From the NCBI RefSeq assembly GCF_001439605.1, contig NZ_LMBX01000010.1, positions 1 through 64,000 on the forward strand: a stretch of DNA of 64,000 bases, written 5' to 3'. Below the pieces are notes generated by a model. That model was given only the letters and a program-made list of their open reading frames with translations, searched no databases and had not been told where the DNA came from. A program made the translations under genes and the position numbers. This stretch comes from Cytobacillus praedii (GTDB lineage: Bacteria > Bacillota > Bacilli > Bacillales > Cytobacillaceae). Each line of letters starts with the position of its first letter. Position 1 is the stretch's first letter. Shown here in pieces: positions 26,321 through 35,443 of this stretch.

Positions 26321-26676
26321 GGATTACAAATGTGCTAGCACAATGATTACCCATAGCACTAGTGGAGATTTCCACAGAGGGTATCCTTTACCTTTTGTAG
26401 GAGGATTAATCAAAATGTGGAGGCTGCTGTCTAGGACGACTGCATAAGACAAGACCCTGTTGGAAGGTGCATTTGCCTTCTGTTAGGGCTTGGCTTATGC
26501 AACGATGCACAAGGAGCCGCAACAAAAAAGCTTGTGACCTCAATGGATCAGGCGGTTCCTTCTGTAAGATACAGCTTATATTCGTGCGTGCTATGCTGCC
26601 TAAATGTTACTTGTAGAGTTCTAGATGCAGAGGAATTCGTACGTGTTAACCATTATGTGATTATACAATTTCCTTG
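26321..26676. ncRNA. Unexplained structured intergenic region, candidate non-coding RNA
   Basis: No frame of useful length is open, yet pairing is dense. TACAAA 26325-26330 pairs with TTTGTA 26394-26399. Inside this, GTGCTA 26332-26337 pairs with TAGCAC 26354-26359; its loop TACCC (26348-26352) pairs with GGGTA (26379-26383), a pseudoknot; GTGGA 26362-26366 pairs with TCCAC 26371-26375. A four-part bulged hairpin spans 26442-26500. AAGGAGCCGC 26511-26520 pairs with GCGGTTCCTT 26552-26561, and CTGTA/TACAG closes three bases at 26562-26574. Strand is not certain; the plus strand is the more natural reading. It does not show RNase P, tmRNA, SRP, 6S or T-box hallmarks. Confidence 0.5.
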
Positions 26677-26709
26677 AAAAAATAAATAAAGGCTGGCAAG
26701 ATGCCAGCC
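26677..26709 (-). terminator. Terminator of cspD
   Basis: GGCTGGCA pairs with TGCCAGCC across a three-base loop. On the minus strand a T-rich tract follows (complement of the A-rich run at 26677-26690). Confidence 0.85.
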
Positions 26710-26724
26710 TGATTATTTATTAGA

Positions 26725-26925
26725 TTATAGTTTTACAACGTTTGCAGCTTGTGGTCCACGGTTGCCTTCAACGATTTCGAAAGAAACTTCTTGACCCTCT
26801 TCTAGTGATTTGAAACCTTCGCCAGTGATAGCAGTGAAGTGTACGAATACATCGTCTCCGCCTTCAACTTCGATAAAACCAAAACCTTTTTCATTATTGA
26901 ACCATTTTACTTTACCGTTTTGCAT
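26725..26925 (-). CDS. cspD: Cold-shock protein
   Basis: The 66-residue protein is one OB-fold cold-shock domain with RNP1 KGFGFIEV and RNP2 VFVHFTAI. It binds single-stranded RNA and DNA and acts as an RNA chaperone. The start is the ATG of MQNGKVKWF, with AGGAGG nine bases upstream; the longer frame adds eleven residues that include this site. Gene order with ypeQ-ypeP supports cspD rather than cspB or cspC. It has a 120-base leader. Confidence 0.93.
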   Translation of the reverse strand: MQNGKVKWFNNEKGFGFIEVEGGDDVFVHFTAITGEGFKSLEEGQEVSFEIVEGNRGPQAANVVKL

Positions 26926-27051
26926 GTAACTTTTCCTCCTAAACCTTTCAAGACACAATAAAGTGTCTTAGATGAATATTATCACTCAACATCCTACACC
27001 CCAGATATTTTCTAGAAATAACGGAAATATATTCTGTTAAATGATGCCTTT

Positions 27052-27080
27052 AATATACACGATACTTTATTATCAGTCAA
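27052..27080 (-). promoter_or_regulatory. Sigma-A promoter of cspD and its leader
   Basis: On the minus strand TTGACT and TATATT lie 17 bases apart. Transcription should begin near 27045, leaving a leader of about 120 bases (26926-27045), as in cold-shock genes where it controls translation. No other gene lies in 26926-27228. Confidence 0.75.
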
Positions 27081-27228
27081 GGAGTTTCACACGATTTTCA
27101 CAAAAAACTATTAAAAATTCAAAATATTAAAAAAGTAATTTTGCGCTAGATTTATTTCTTATTCATAATTATTAAATTTTTTCATAGTTATTATTAATTA
27201 TACTCTTTTTAAGCAAGAGGGTGGAGCA

Positions 27229-27516
27229 ATGTACCGATTTTCTGTTGGAAGTCAGGAATGGATTTTACGATTTTCTCCACATATTGAAATTGAGCCAGAA
27301 ATTAAACAGGCTATTGTAAGCACGATCCTTCAGCTTGGAAATGACCTCCAAACATATTCACATGGTGAATCTTTTGTAATTATGAATGACTGCGTAGGTA
27401 TTATCGTCTTTAATGTAGAAAGAATCCCTTCCTTCATGTTAACCGTCTCAAATATTGTCAGTGAAGAAAATTGGTACATTCAAAATAATTTAACGCTAAA
27501 AAAATACAAGCAGTAA
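27229..27516 (+). CDS. Conserved hypothetical protein (95 residues)
   Basis: The protein is cytoplasmic and of mixed alpha/beta composition, without membrane segments or paired cysteines. GAGGGTGGAGC lies before the ATG and a clean terminator follows. It diverges from cspD. I do not recognise the family. Codon use is like that of neighbouring genes, so a real gene is likely. Confidence 0.65.
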   Translation: MYRFSVGSQEWILRFSPHIEIEPEIKQAIVSTILQLGNDLQTYSHGESFVIMNDCVGIIVFNVERIPSFMLTVSNIVSEENWYIQNNLTLKKYKQ

Positions 27517-27522
27517 TTGTTA

Positions 27523-27550
27523 AAATCGGCTATTTGCCGATTTTTTTCTT
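27523..27550 (+). terminator. Terminator of the 95-residue protein gene
   Basis: AAATCGGC pairs with GCCGATTT, followed by TTTTTC. Confidence 0.85.
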
Positions 27551-27567
27551 TTTAAAAAACGAAAATC

Positions 27568-28090
27568 ATGTTTGGCAAAAAGGGCACAGATCCAAGTAGA
27601 CCTACTTTATTATTCCTTCATGGTACAGGAGGCAATGAATTTGATTTATTGCCACTTGCTAAAGAAAATGACAAAGAGGCCTTAGTGTTAGTGTCTGCGG
27701 GAGTATCCTAGAAAATGGAGTACTACGTTTTTATAAGAGTTTGATAGACCTAATGTAATGGCAGTGAGCTATTCTAACGGAGCGAATATTGCCGCAAGTT
27801 AACTATTTCATAGTTAAGATTCTTTAAAAGGAACTAGCCTTTATCATCCAATGGTTCCAAGGAAAGGGACAGATTTGGCCGGCTTAACAGGTAAGAATAT
27901 GTTTATTGGCACAGGTACAATCGATTCTATATATACTTCCGCGGAATCAGGAGTACTCCAATCCTGATTAGAAAATCCAATGCTCACGTATTTATGCACT
28001 GGGAAAATCTCTGCCATCAGCTGACATTTCTTGAGGTGCAGCAAAATGGTATTGAAATCATTGATAAATATATTTTTTTATTGAATGTTA
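27568..28090 (+). pseudogene. Decayed MhqD-like carboxylesterase (alpha/beta hydrolase)
   Basis: Fragments in different frames match one family: TLLFLHGTGGNEFDLLPLA at the start, then VSYSNGANIAAS (the nucleophile elbow, changed from GxSxG-type), LYHPMVP, and KNMFIGTG, with in-frame stops and frameshifts between them. B. subtilis MhqD, induced by quinones, has this order of blocks. The first block opens with ATG but stops after about 47 codons. The next gene encodes a WrbA-type quinone reductase, the partner expected in a quinone-stress operon. The hydrolase is not functional as read. Confidence 0.8.
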
Positions 28091-28244
28091 TCATCAAGAA
28101 TAATCCCCCTTTTTAAGGACAAGATTTTATAAGTACTTATTGTTTTGATGCGGGGCTGATTAGGGTACTAATGAACAAGGGGTGCAGTAAATGGGTTTTA
28201 TAAATAAAATTTTTGGCAGAACAATTGACCAGGAGGAACAAATA

Positions 28245-28856
28245 ATGACAAATGTAAAGCTTGCAGTAATCTATTACAGTTCAGGAGGGACAAACCATCA
28301 ATTAGCCAAATGGGCTGAGGAGGGTGCAAAAGCAGCAGGTGCAGATGTGAAGGTATTAAAAATTCCTGAAACAGCTCCACAAGCAGCAATTGAATCAAAT
28401 CCAGCATGGAAATCACATGTAGAAGCGGCAAAGGATGTACCAGAAGTGACCTTAAACGATTTAGAATGGGCGGATGCGATTGTCTTCAGTGTGCCAACAC
28501 GCTTTGGAAATATTGCATCACAAGTTCAGGCTTTTATAGATACAACAGGCGGTTTATGGTTCCATGGGAAACTTGCTAATAAGGTAGTAAGTGCCATGAG
28601 CTCAGCTCAGAACCCGCACGGGGGACAAGAGGCTACCATTTTATCACTTTATACAACAATGTACCATTGGGGTGCAATTGTTGCTGCACCTGGTTTTACA
28701 GATCCAGTCACATTTGCAGCAGGCGGGAACCCTTATGGCACAAGTGTAACAGTAGGTCAGGATGGAAAGATGATTGAAGATGTTCAGGCAGCTGTTAAAC
28801 ATCAGGCGAAACGTACTGTCACAGTTGCAGAATGGGTAAAAAAAGGAAGTCAATAA
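28245..28856 (+). CDS. wrbA: WrbA-type NAD(P)H:quinone oxidoreductase
   Basis: The flavodoxin-like protein (203 residues from this start) has the FMN phosphate loop YYSSGGTNHQLAKW at about 9-22, the PTRFGNIASQ loop near 85 and the long SSAQNPHGGQEATI segment of the WrbA family. It reduces quinones by two electrons, avoiding semiquinones. AGGAGG lies before this ATG. The open frame extends 18 codons upstream to an ATG at 28191, itself preceded by AAGGGGTG, so a longer form is possible. It follows a dead MhqD-like esterase. Confidence 0.88.
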   Translation: MTNVKLAVIYYSSGGTNHQLAKWAEEGAKAAGADVKVLKIPETAPQAAIESNPAWKSHVEAAKDVPEVTLNDLEWADAIVFSVPTRFGNIASQVQAFIDTTGGLWFHGKLANKVVSAMSSAQNPHGGQEATILSLYTTMYHWGAIVAAPGFTDPVTFAAGGNPYGTSVTVGQDGKMIEDVQAAVKHQAKRTVTVAEWVKKGSQ

Positions 28857-28883
28857 TTGTTCAACTAAATACGAATAAAACAA

Positions 28884-28910
28884 AAAAATCGGTGAAAGCC
28901 GATTTTTTTA
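28884..28910 (+). terminator. Terminator of wrbA
   Basis: AAATCGG pairs with CCGATTT around a short loop and is followed by TTTTATTTT. Confidence 0.8.
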
Positions 28911-28930
28911 TTTTGTCTAATCTTAAATTG

Positions 28931-28959
28931 TTGCACTAGGGAAACTTTTATAGTTTAAT
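28931..28959 (+). promoter_or_regulatory. mntA promoter with candidate MntR operator
   Basis: TTGCAC (28931-28936) and TTTAAT (28954-28959) are 17 bases apart. The -35 lies inside TTGCACTAGGGAAAC, which resembles the MntR site TTTGCCTTAAGGAAAC of B. subtilis. Manganese-bound MntR, encoded at 34996-35430, would repress here. Confidence 0.6.
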
Positions 28960-29064
28960 ATAAAACAAATGCATATATAAAAAAGATGTGCACTTATTTA
29001 AAAGATGTGCATACACTCATCTAAGAGGCTGAAACAAAAATCATAAAAAGGGAGATGGGAAAAG

Positions 29065-29991
29065 ATGAAAAAAATAGTAGGGATATTTCTTGTTATTTCT
29101 TTGATCTTTGTCAGCGCTTGTTCGAAACAGAATGTTAATGAAGAAAATGATGAAGGTAAACTAACTGTTACAACTACGATTGGACAAATTGCTGATGCGG
29201 TTAAACAGATTGGCGGGGAGAAAGTAACCGTAAATAGTCTGATGGGTCCGGGAACAGATCCACACCTATACAAAGCAACACAGGGGGATATAGCCAAACT
29301 TGAAAAAGCCGATATTATTTTCTACAGCGGTCTCCACCTTGAGGGGAAAATGCTTGATGTATTAGAGAGAATAAACAAAACGAAACCAACCTATGCGATA
29401 GCAGAGGCTATCGATAAAGAGTCGCTATTGTCTGCAAATGGTGGCAGCTATGCATATGATCCACATGTGTGGTTCGATATCACTTTATGGAAACAGGCAC
29501 TCGAAGAAGTGAAAACAGGTTTGATTGAAAAAGATCCTGCTAATAAATCCTATTATGAGGAAAACGCGCAAAACTATTTTAAGCAGCTTGATGAGTTACA
29601 GTCATATGCTGCAGATGAAATGGCACGTATTCCGGAGGAGCAAAGAGTGCTTGTCACTGCACATGATGCATTTGGCTACTTTGGGAAAGCATTTAATATA
29701 GAGGTGATGGGGCTGCAAGGTCTAAGTACAGATTCGGAGTATGGTCTTGGAGATGTCCAAAAATTAGTAGATACATTAGTTAAGAGAAATATCAAAGCGG
29801 TTTTTATTGAATCAAGTATTTCTGAACGATCCATCAATGCAGTTATTGAAGGAGCAAAGCAAAAGGGGCATAAAGTAAAAATCGGCGGAGAACTATTCTC
29901 AGATGCGATGGGTGAAGAAGGTACGGATGAAGGTACTTATATTGGCATGTATAAACATAATGTGAAAACCATTTCTGAATCAATTAAATAG
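29065..29991 (+). CDS. mntA: Manganese ABC transporter substrate-binding lipoprotein
   Basis: The 308-residue protein has a lipoprotein signal peptide with lipobox VSAC and Cys19. It is a cluster A-I (ZnuA/PsaA/TroA) metal-binding protein. Likely ligands are His in GTDPHLYK (about 72), His in YDPHVWFD (about 138), a His in VTAHDAFG (about 204) and a C-terminal Asp near 280. It lacks the His-rich loop typical of zinc-specific ZnuA, in favour of manganese. Operon partners and MntR nearby support that. AAAGGGAGATGGG precedes the ATG. Confidence 0.92.
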   Translation: MKKIVGIFLVISLIFVSACSKQNVNEENDEGKLTVTTTIGQIADAVKQIGGEKVTVNSLMGPGTDPHLYKATQGDIAKLEKADIIFYSGLHLEGKMLDVLERINKTKPTYAIAEAIDKESLLSANGGSYAYDPHVWFDITLWKQALEEVKTGLIEKDPANKSYYEENAQNYFKQLDELQSYAADEMARIPEEQRVLVTAHDAFGYFGKAFNIEVMGLQGLSTDSEYGLGDVQKLVDTLVKRNIKAVFIESSISERSINAVIEGAKQKGHKVKIGGELFSDAMGEEGTDEGTYIGMYKHNVKTISESIK

Positions 29992-30002
29992 GGGGGAGAA
30001 AA

Positions 30003-30752
30003 ATGAATCCTGTTGTTGTTGAAAATCTAACGGTTGCTTACCAGAAAAAGCCCGTCTTATCAAATGTAAGCTTTGAAGTACCAGAAGGCAAGTTGATTGG
30101 AATCATTGGACCAAATGGTGCAGGCAAGTCCACACTGATTAAAGCCATTTTGGGCTTGATACCGAAAGCTGCTGGAGAAATAAAGATTTATGATAAAAAA
30201 TATCGCCCAAAAGATAGAGTTGTCGGTTATGTTCCGCAAAGAGGCTCTGTAGACTGGGACTTTCCGACAAATGCCCTTGATGTTGTATTGATGGGACGAT
30301 ACGGTCATGTTGGCTGGTTTAAGCGTCCTGGGAAAAAGGATACAGAAATAGCAATGGAATGCCTAAAGAAAGTTGGTATGGAGAAATATGCAAACAGACA
30401 AATCAGTCAGTTATCAGGCGGACAGCAGCAAAGAGTATTTCTCGCACGTGCCCTTGCCCAGGATGCAAAGGTTTACTTCATGGATGAACCGTTCGTAGGT
30501 GTAGATGCGGCCACGGAAAGAGCAATTATTGAATTATTAAACGAGTTAAAAAGACAGGGGAAAACTGTTCTAGTTGTTCATCATGATCTGCAGACTGTCA
30601 AAGAATATTTTGATCATGTTATGTTATTGAACGTCAACACCATTGCTGCAGGTCCAACTGAGGAAGTTTTTACACTTGAGAACCTGACTCGAACGTATGG
30701 CGGAAAACTATCCTTTTTGGAAAAGGATCAATTGATTGTAGAACAAAAATGA
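30003..30752 (+). CDS. mntB: Manganese ABC transporter ATP-binding protein
   Basis: The 249-residue ATPase has Walker [10 protein letters not shown] (about 36-44), Q-loop [12 protein letters not shown], signature LSGGQQQR and Walker B VYFMDEPF, then a D-loop and switch His (VVHHDLQ). The [12 protein letters not shown] stretch is typical of metal (Mn/Zn/Fe) ABC transporters. It starts 11 bases after mntA with GGGGGGAG upstream, and mntC follows within ten bases. Confidence 0.95.
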   Translation: MNPVVVENLTVAYQKKPVLSNVSFEVPEGKLIGIIGPNGAGKSTLIKAILGLIPKAAGEIKIYDKKYRPKDRVVGYVPQRGSVDWDFPTNALDVVLMGRYGHVGWFKRPGKKDTEIAMECLKKVGMEKYANRQISQLSGGQQQRVFLARALAQDAKVYFMDEPFVGVDAATERAIIELLNELKRQGKTVLVVHHDLQTVKEYFDHVMLLNVNTIAAGPTEEVFTLENLTRTYGGKLSFLEKDQLIVEQK

Positions 30753-30762
30753 GGTGTTGATG

Positions 30763-31704
30763 ATGAACGACCTTTTAAGAATGATTTTATTAGATGCGAA
30801 TACCCAGTGGGTATTGATTGGGACGATGCTGTTAGGAATTGCCAGCGGAGTTCTTGGAGGCATTGCACTTTTAAGAAAACAGAGTTTAATAGGGGATGCC
30901 GTAGCACATGCGGCACTGCCTGGCATTTGTATTGCCTTCTTGCTTTCCGGGGAAAAATCATTATTTGTCTTATTAATTGGGGCCACCATAACAGGACTGC
31001 TGGCTGCCTATAGTATTCAGTTTATTATTTCTTCATCTATTATTAAAGAAGATGCGGCCATCTGCTTAGTTTTATCCGTGTTTTTCGGCTTTGGAATTGT
31101 ACTATTAACAAAAGTATCGCAAACTCCATCCGGCAATAAGAGTGGGCTAGACGATTTCATTTTCGGTCAGGCTGCTTCTCTAGTCGGAAATGATGTGAAA
31201 CTAATGGCGGGTGCAGCAGCCGTTTTAATTTTTATTACCGCATTAATTTTTAAAGAACTGAAGGTATTAACCTTTGATCCTTCATTTGCTAAAGGACTGG
31301 GATTGCCAACAGGTTTGCTGAATTTTCTTTTCCTCTCCCTGCTAGTAGCTGCTGTTGTCGTTGGAATTCAGGCAGTAGGGGTCATTTTAATGGCTGCCCT
31401 CCTTATTACGCCTGCGATTGCTGCACGATATTGGACGAATTCATTAAGTAAAATGATTGTAATATCTGGCATATTTGGAGCATTATCAGGCATGGCGGGA
31501 ACCTTGATAAGTACGTTAGGAGAAGGACTGCCAACTGGACCATTCATCGTTGTAACGGCAACAGCCTTATTCTTAATTTCGATGCTATTTGCTCCAGAAA
31601 GAGGGCTAGTCACAAAGTGGATCAAAAGAATAGCAAATAATAAGCAGCTAAGAAATAATAAGCTTTTGCAGGGAGAAAAAAGGAGCGGTTATCATGAGCT
31701 ATGA
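30763..31704 (+). CDS. mntC: Manganese ABC transporter permease, first subunit
   Basis: The 313-residue ABC-3 family membrane protein has about nine helices and the GDAVAHAALPG segment near 45-55, characteristic of metal ABC permeases. The ATG with GAGGTG six bases upstream is preferred over the near-cognate codons just before it. The C-terminal 11 bases overlap mntD. It pairs with MntD to form the channel for Mn2+. B. subtilis likewise has two permease genes. Confidence 0.92.
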   Translation: MNDLLRMILLDANTQWVLIGTMLLGIASGVLGGIALLRKQSLIGDAVAHAALPGICIAFLLSGEKSLFVLLIGATITGLLAAYSIQFIISSSIIKEDAAICLVLSVFFGFGIVLLTKVSQTPSGNKSGLDDFIFGQAASLVGNDVKLMAGAAAVLIFITALIFKELKVLTFDPSFAKGLGLPTGLLNFLFLSLLVAAVVVGIQAVGVILMAALLITPAIAARYWTNSLSKMIVISGIFGALSGMAGTLISTLGEGLPTGPFIVVTATALFLISMLFAPERGLVTKWIKRIANNKQLRNNKLLQGEKRSGYHEL

Positions 31705-32572
31705 GTCATGGATATTAATTGTAGGTTCCTTAGCAGGGGTTACGTGTGGAATTACCGGCTGCTTTTTGATATTGCGGAAACTCTCAATGCTTGCTGACGC
31801 GATTAGTCATACTGTTTTGCTTGGAATTGTTCTCGCTTTTATTGTCAGTCAAAGCATGAGTGGAATTTATATGCTAATCGGAGCGGTTGTTGTCGGCTTA
31901 CTCACTGCTGTTGGTGTACAGATGCTGCACCATGCTGGGATACAGGAGGATGCCTCAATTGGGGTAGTATTCACTTTCCTGTTTGCAGTAGGTGTCATAT
32001 TAATTACTGTGTTTGCAGATGATGTTCATTTAGATGTGGATCATGCGCTAATGGGGGAAATTACTTTCGTTCCCTGGGATCTAGTGCAATGGGGCTTCCT
32101 TCCAGAACTTCCAAAAGCATTTTTAATGCTATCGACCGTTCTAGTCATTAATCTAGTTATTATTGGATTATTTTATAAAGAATTGAAGATTACTTCATTT
32201 GATCCCCAAATGGCTGCAGCTATTGGTTTACCGGTCTTGCTAATCCATTACTTGTTAATGGGATTGGTATCCATTACAACTGTGGCATCCTTTGATAGTG
32301 TAGGGGCAATTCTAGTTGTCGCAATGCTGATTGCCCCTGGTGCATCAGCTTATCTATTAACTAACAAATTAAGTATCATGCTCCTTTTAAGTGCATTAAT
32401 AGGGGTTTCAGCAGCGGTCATCGGCTATTACCTTGCAAGCTGGCTGGATGTGTCAATTTCAGGAAGCATGGCAACGGTTAATGGGATCATCTTTGCACTA
32501 GTATTCTTATTTTCTCCTACAAAAGGGCTTCTATCTAGGAAATTTACGATGAAAAAGTTAAAAATGGATTAA
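31694..32572 (+). CDS. mntD: Manganese ABC transporter permease, second subunit
   Basis: The 292-residue ABC-3 permease has about eight to nine helices and the ADAISHTVLLGIVLAF segment near 36-51, matching the metal-permease signature. It overlaps the end of mntC by 11 bases with AAAGGAGCGG inside the mntC end as ribosome binding site. Its helices align with those of MntC, indicating an ancient duplication. A terminator follows. Confidence 0.92.
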   Translation: MSYESWILIVGSLAGVTCGITGCFLILRKLSMLADAISHTVLLGIVLAFIVSQSMSGIYMLIGAVVVGLLTAVGVQMLHHAGIQEDASIGVVFTFLFAVGVILITVFADDVHLDVDHALMGEITFVPWDLVQWGFLPELPKAFLMLSTVLVINLVIIGLFYKELKITSFDPQMAAAIGLPVLLIHYLLMGLVSITTVASFDSVGAILVVAMLIAPGASAYLLTNKLSIMLLLSALIGVSAAVIGYYLASWLDVSISGSMATVNGIIFALVFLFSPTKGLLSRKFTMKKLKMD

Positions 32573-32577
32573 GTGTA

Positions 32578-32610
32578 AGCTCCTCATTATTTTAATGAGG
32601 AGCTTTTTTA
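32578..32610 (+). terminator. Terminator of mntABCD
   Basis: AGCTCCTCATTA pairs perfectly with TAATGAGGAGCT over a three-base loop and is followed by TTTTTT. Confidence 0.92.
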
Positions 32611-32698
32611 TTGTCCATGTTTTTCCTAGTCCTTTACTGATTAATTGAGTAGAATTAAAATAAGTATCTAATCTAGTAAACTGGAAGTGAGCAAAACA

Positions 32699-34852
32699 AT
32701 GAAACTCATTATTGCAGAGAAGCCTGACCAGGGGCTGACTCTTGCTTCAATTTTTAAAATAAAAAAGCATCAGGGGTTTGTTGAAATTTTCCCCAATGAT
32801 GTTTTTCCAGAAGGTGCTTATGTAACATGGGCAGTAGGCCATCTCTGTCAGCTCGTTGCACCGGAAAATTATCATTCCCAGTGGAAGAAGTGGTCATTGT
32901 CTACTTTACCGATCATTCCTTCTCAATTTGAATATGAAGTAACGAAAGATAAAATGAAGCAGTTTGCTGTCATTAAAAAGCTTTTAGCCAATCCTTCTCT
33001 GACAGAAGTCATTCATGCTGGGGATGCGGGGCGAGAGGGAGAGCTGATCATTCGGAATATCCTTCGAATGACGAAATCGAGGCTGCCAATGAAAAGATTG
33101 TGGATCTCATCATTAACTCCAAAGGCAATCAGGGAAGGTTTCCTATCATTATTAAGTGAATCAGATACTAGAAACCTCTATTATGAAGCATATACGAGAG
33201 CTTGTGCGGATTGGGTTGTTGGGATGAATGCTTCAAGGCTATATAGCCTTCTTCTGCAGCAGCAAGGCTTCTCCGATGTTTTTTCAGTAGGAAGAGTGCA
33301 GACACCGACACTTGCACTAATTGTCAAACGAGAATTGGAGATTCAAAGCTTTGTTTCCGAGCCTTTTTGGGAGGTACAGGCTAGATTTAATATCGATGGA
33401 AAAAAATATTTAGGAAAATGGGAAAAGGATGGGGAAACAAGAATTAAGACGAAGGAGCTTGCAGAAAAGATTGCTGTTTTTTGCGAGAAAAAAGCAGCAG
33501 AGGTCACAGATGTTAAGGCTGAAAAAAAGGAATTTCTCCCGCCTATGCTCTATAACTTATCTGCCCTCCAAGCAGAGGCAAATCGCCGTTTCAAATTCCC
33601 TCCTAAGAAAACACTGGATGTGCTGCAAAAGCTATACCAAAAAGGAATGGTCTCATATCCACGTTCGGATTCAAGGCACGTTACACAAGGCGAAGCAGAA
33701 ATGTTTCCTGAAACATTGAATAAAATAGCTGCGATCGAGGAATACAAAACACTCTTTCCATTGCCGACTAGCTCAATAATGGATAATAAACGATATGTAA
33801 ATGACAAAAAGGTAACCGATCACTACGCTATTATCCCAACCGAACAAGTTCCAAACTTGAATAAGCTTTCTCCAGATGAGAAAACTCTTTATGACCTAAT
33901 TGTAAGAAGCCTAATTGCTGCTCATTACGGGAAGGCAGTAACTGAGTATACAACAGTTACGACCCTAGTCGATGGAAGGGCGGCATTCTTATCAAAAGGA
34001 AAGGTTCAGCTTGAAGAGGGCTGGCGCAAGGTGATTCCACCGTTTGAAAAGGACAAGGAGCCAATTCTCCCTTCTTTACAAAAAGGTGAAAAAGGAAATG
34101 TTGTGAAGGCAGAAGTGAAGGAAAGCAAAACGCAGCCGCCAAAAAGGTATACAGAAGGCCAGCTCATTACGCTGATGAAAACGGCTGGAAAGCATATAGA
34201 GGATAAGGAATTGGAAAAGGTGCTTATGAAAACAGAGGGTCTTGGTACTGAAGCAACAAGGGCTGGAATTATTACGATGTTAAAAGATCGGAAGTATATA
34301 GATATTAATAAGAACCTTGTGTATGCGACACCGAAAGCAAAAATATTAATTGGCGCAATTGGATCTGAGATCCTTGCTTCCCCAGAAATGACGGCCAAAT
34401 GGGAGCAGCGATTAAAGGATATTTCTGAGGGCGGAGCTTCACCGAAGCAATTTATGGAACAAACGAATAAAATGATCACGCACCTCATTGAAGTATCTGT
34501 GAATAACGCAAGGGATTGGGCTTTTGATGAGGAGGACAAAAATAGCTTTACCCCAGCGAGGTCCAAGTTTAAACGCCCTGCTCAATTAGGAAAATGCAAG
34601 CAATGTGACGGCCAGGTTGTTGACAAAGGGAGCTTTTATGGCTGTTCACAATTTAGTAAAACAAAATGTAATTTTACAATCTCCAAAAAGATTTTGGGTA
34701 AATCAATCACTCAAAAAATAGTCAAACAGCTTTTGAAAGATAATGAGACAGAGATGATTGAGGGCTTTTCAAATAAGGACAAATCATTTTCAGCAAAATT
34801 AACTTGGGATGATCATGAGCGGAAACTAAAGTTTATTTTTCCAAATAAATAG
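32699..34852 (+). CDS. topB: DNA topoisomerase III
   Basis: The 717-residue type IA topoisomerase has an N-terminal TOPRIM domain (KLIIAEKPDQG with the first Glu, then HAGDAGREGELI near 105-116), a central domain with the active-site Tyr in SYPRSDSRH (about 320), and a C-terminal zinc-ribbon-like tail with CKQC...GCSQ...C (about 632-660). It decatenates DNA during replication and repair. Length is near B. subtilis TopB (about 727). The ATG with GGAAGTGAG seven bases upstream is preferred over a GTG inside that site. Gene order mntABCD-topB-mntR is unusual compared with B. subtilis. Confidence 0.94.
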   Translation: MKLIIAEKPDQGLTLASIFKIKKHQGFVEIFPNDVFPEGAYVTWAVGHLCQLVAPENYHSQWKKWSLSTLPIIPSQFEYEVTKDKMKQFAVIKKLLANPSLTEVIHAGDAGREGELIIRNILRMTKSRLPMKRLWISSLTPKAIREGFLSLLSESDTRNLYYEAYTRACADWVVGMNASRLYSLLLQQQGFSDVFSVGRVQTPTLALIVKRELEIQSFVSEPFWEVQARFNIDGKKYLGKWEKDGETRIKTKELAEKIAVFCEKKAAEVTDVKAEKKEFLPPMLYNLSALQAEANRRFKFPPKKTLDVLQKLYQKGMVSYPRSDSRHVTQGEAEMFPETLNKIAAIEEYKTLFPLPTSSIMDNKRYVNDKKVTDHYAIIPTEQVPNLNKLSPDEKTLYDLIVRSLIAAHYGKAVTEYTTVTTLVDGRAAFLSKGKVQLEEGWRKVIPPFEKDKEPILPSLQKGEKGNVVKAEVKESKTQPPKRYTEGQLITLMKTAGKHIEDKELEKVLMKTEGLGTEATRAGIITMLKDRKYIDINKNLVYATPKAKILIGAIGSEILASPEMTAKWEQRLKDISEGGASPKQFMEQTNKMITHLIEVSVNNARDWAFDEEDKNSFTPARSKFKRPAQLGKCKQCDGQVVDKGSFYGCSQFSKTKCNFTISKKILGKSITQKIVKQLLKDNETEMIEGFSNKDKSFSAKLTWDDHERKLKFIFPNK

Positions 34853-34995
34853 ACACCTTCCTTCTATAATAGATAACCTTGTCTCGCTCATTCTTATATA
34901 GTAAACTTTTACATGACTGTCTTCATAAAATGGAATGATTGATAAAAATGGAACTAAAAGAAACCTTCAGCACGGTTCCTATGGGAGGGTTTGGG

Positions 34996-35430
34996 ATGCC
35001 AACACCTAGTATGGAAGATTATATTGAACAAATATATATATTGATTGAAGAGAAAGGCTATGCCCGTGTGTCTGATATTGCAGAAAACCTTTCCGTTCAT
35101 CCCTCCTCTGTAACGAAGATGGTTCAAAAGCTTGATAAAGATGAATATCTTGTTTATGAAAAATACAGAGGACTGATTTTGACTCCGAAAGGAAAGAAAA
35201 TTGGCAAACGGCTTGTATATCGTCATGATTTACTTGAGCAGCTTCTTCGTTTAATTGGGGTAAAGGAAGAAAATATCTACGAGGATGTAGAAGGAATTGA
35301 ACATCATTTAAGCTGGGATGCAATAGACCGAGTAGGGGATCTTGTTCAATTTTTCGAAGAAGATGAAAGCAGAATTGATGCGTTAAGAGAAGTTCAAAGA
35401 AATAATGAGGATATAGAAGAGGGTCCATAA
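34996..35430 (+). CDS. mntR: Manganese-dependent transcriptional regulator
   Basis: The 144-residue DtxR-family repressor has an N-terminal winged helix (recognition [16 protein letters not shown], about 27-42) and a C-terminal metal-binding dimer domain. The ligand positions Asp (TPSMEDY), Glu (GIEHHLSW with His, His) are visible. It is very close to B. subtilis MntR. The start is the ATG of MPTPSMED with GGGAGGG six bases upstream; the longer frame has no such site. It probably represses mntABCD, whose promoter lies 6 kb upstream. Confidence 0.95.
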   Translation: MPTPSMEDYIEQIYILIEEKGYARVSDIAENLSVHPSSVTKMVQKLDKDEYLVYEKYRGLILTPKGKKIGKRLVYRHDLLEQLLRLIGVKEENIYEDVEGIEHHLSWDAIDRVGDLVQFFEEDESRIDALREVQRNNEDIEEGP

Positions 35431-35443
35431 ATTGGACCCTCTT
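35417..35443. terminator. Bidirectional terminator of mntR and the DUF3892 gene
   Basis: A ten-base perfect repeat AAGAGGGTCC/GGACCCTCTT encloses the mntR stop codon. The two convergent genes share it. Confidence 0.8.

Noticed and set aside
26321-26676. RNase P RNA, tmRNA, SRP RNA or T-box
   Set aside because: None of the universal words (for example GAGGAAAGTCC, GGGGACG or the T-box GGTACCGCG) is present on either strand.
34006-34566. 186-codon minus-strand frame inside topB
   Set aside because: Shadow of topB codons on the opposite strand; the plus-strand frame is a complete known enzyme.
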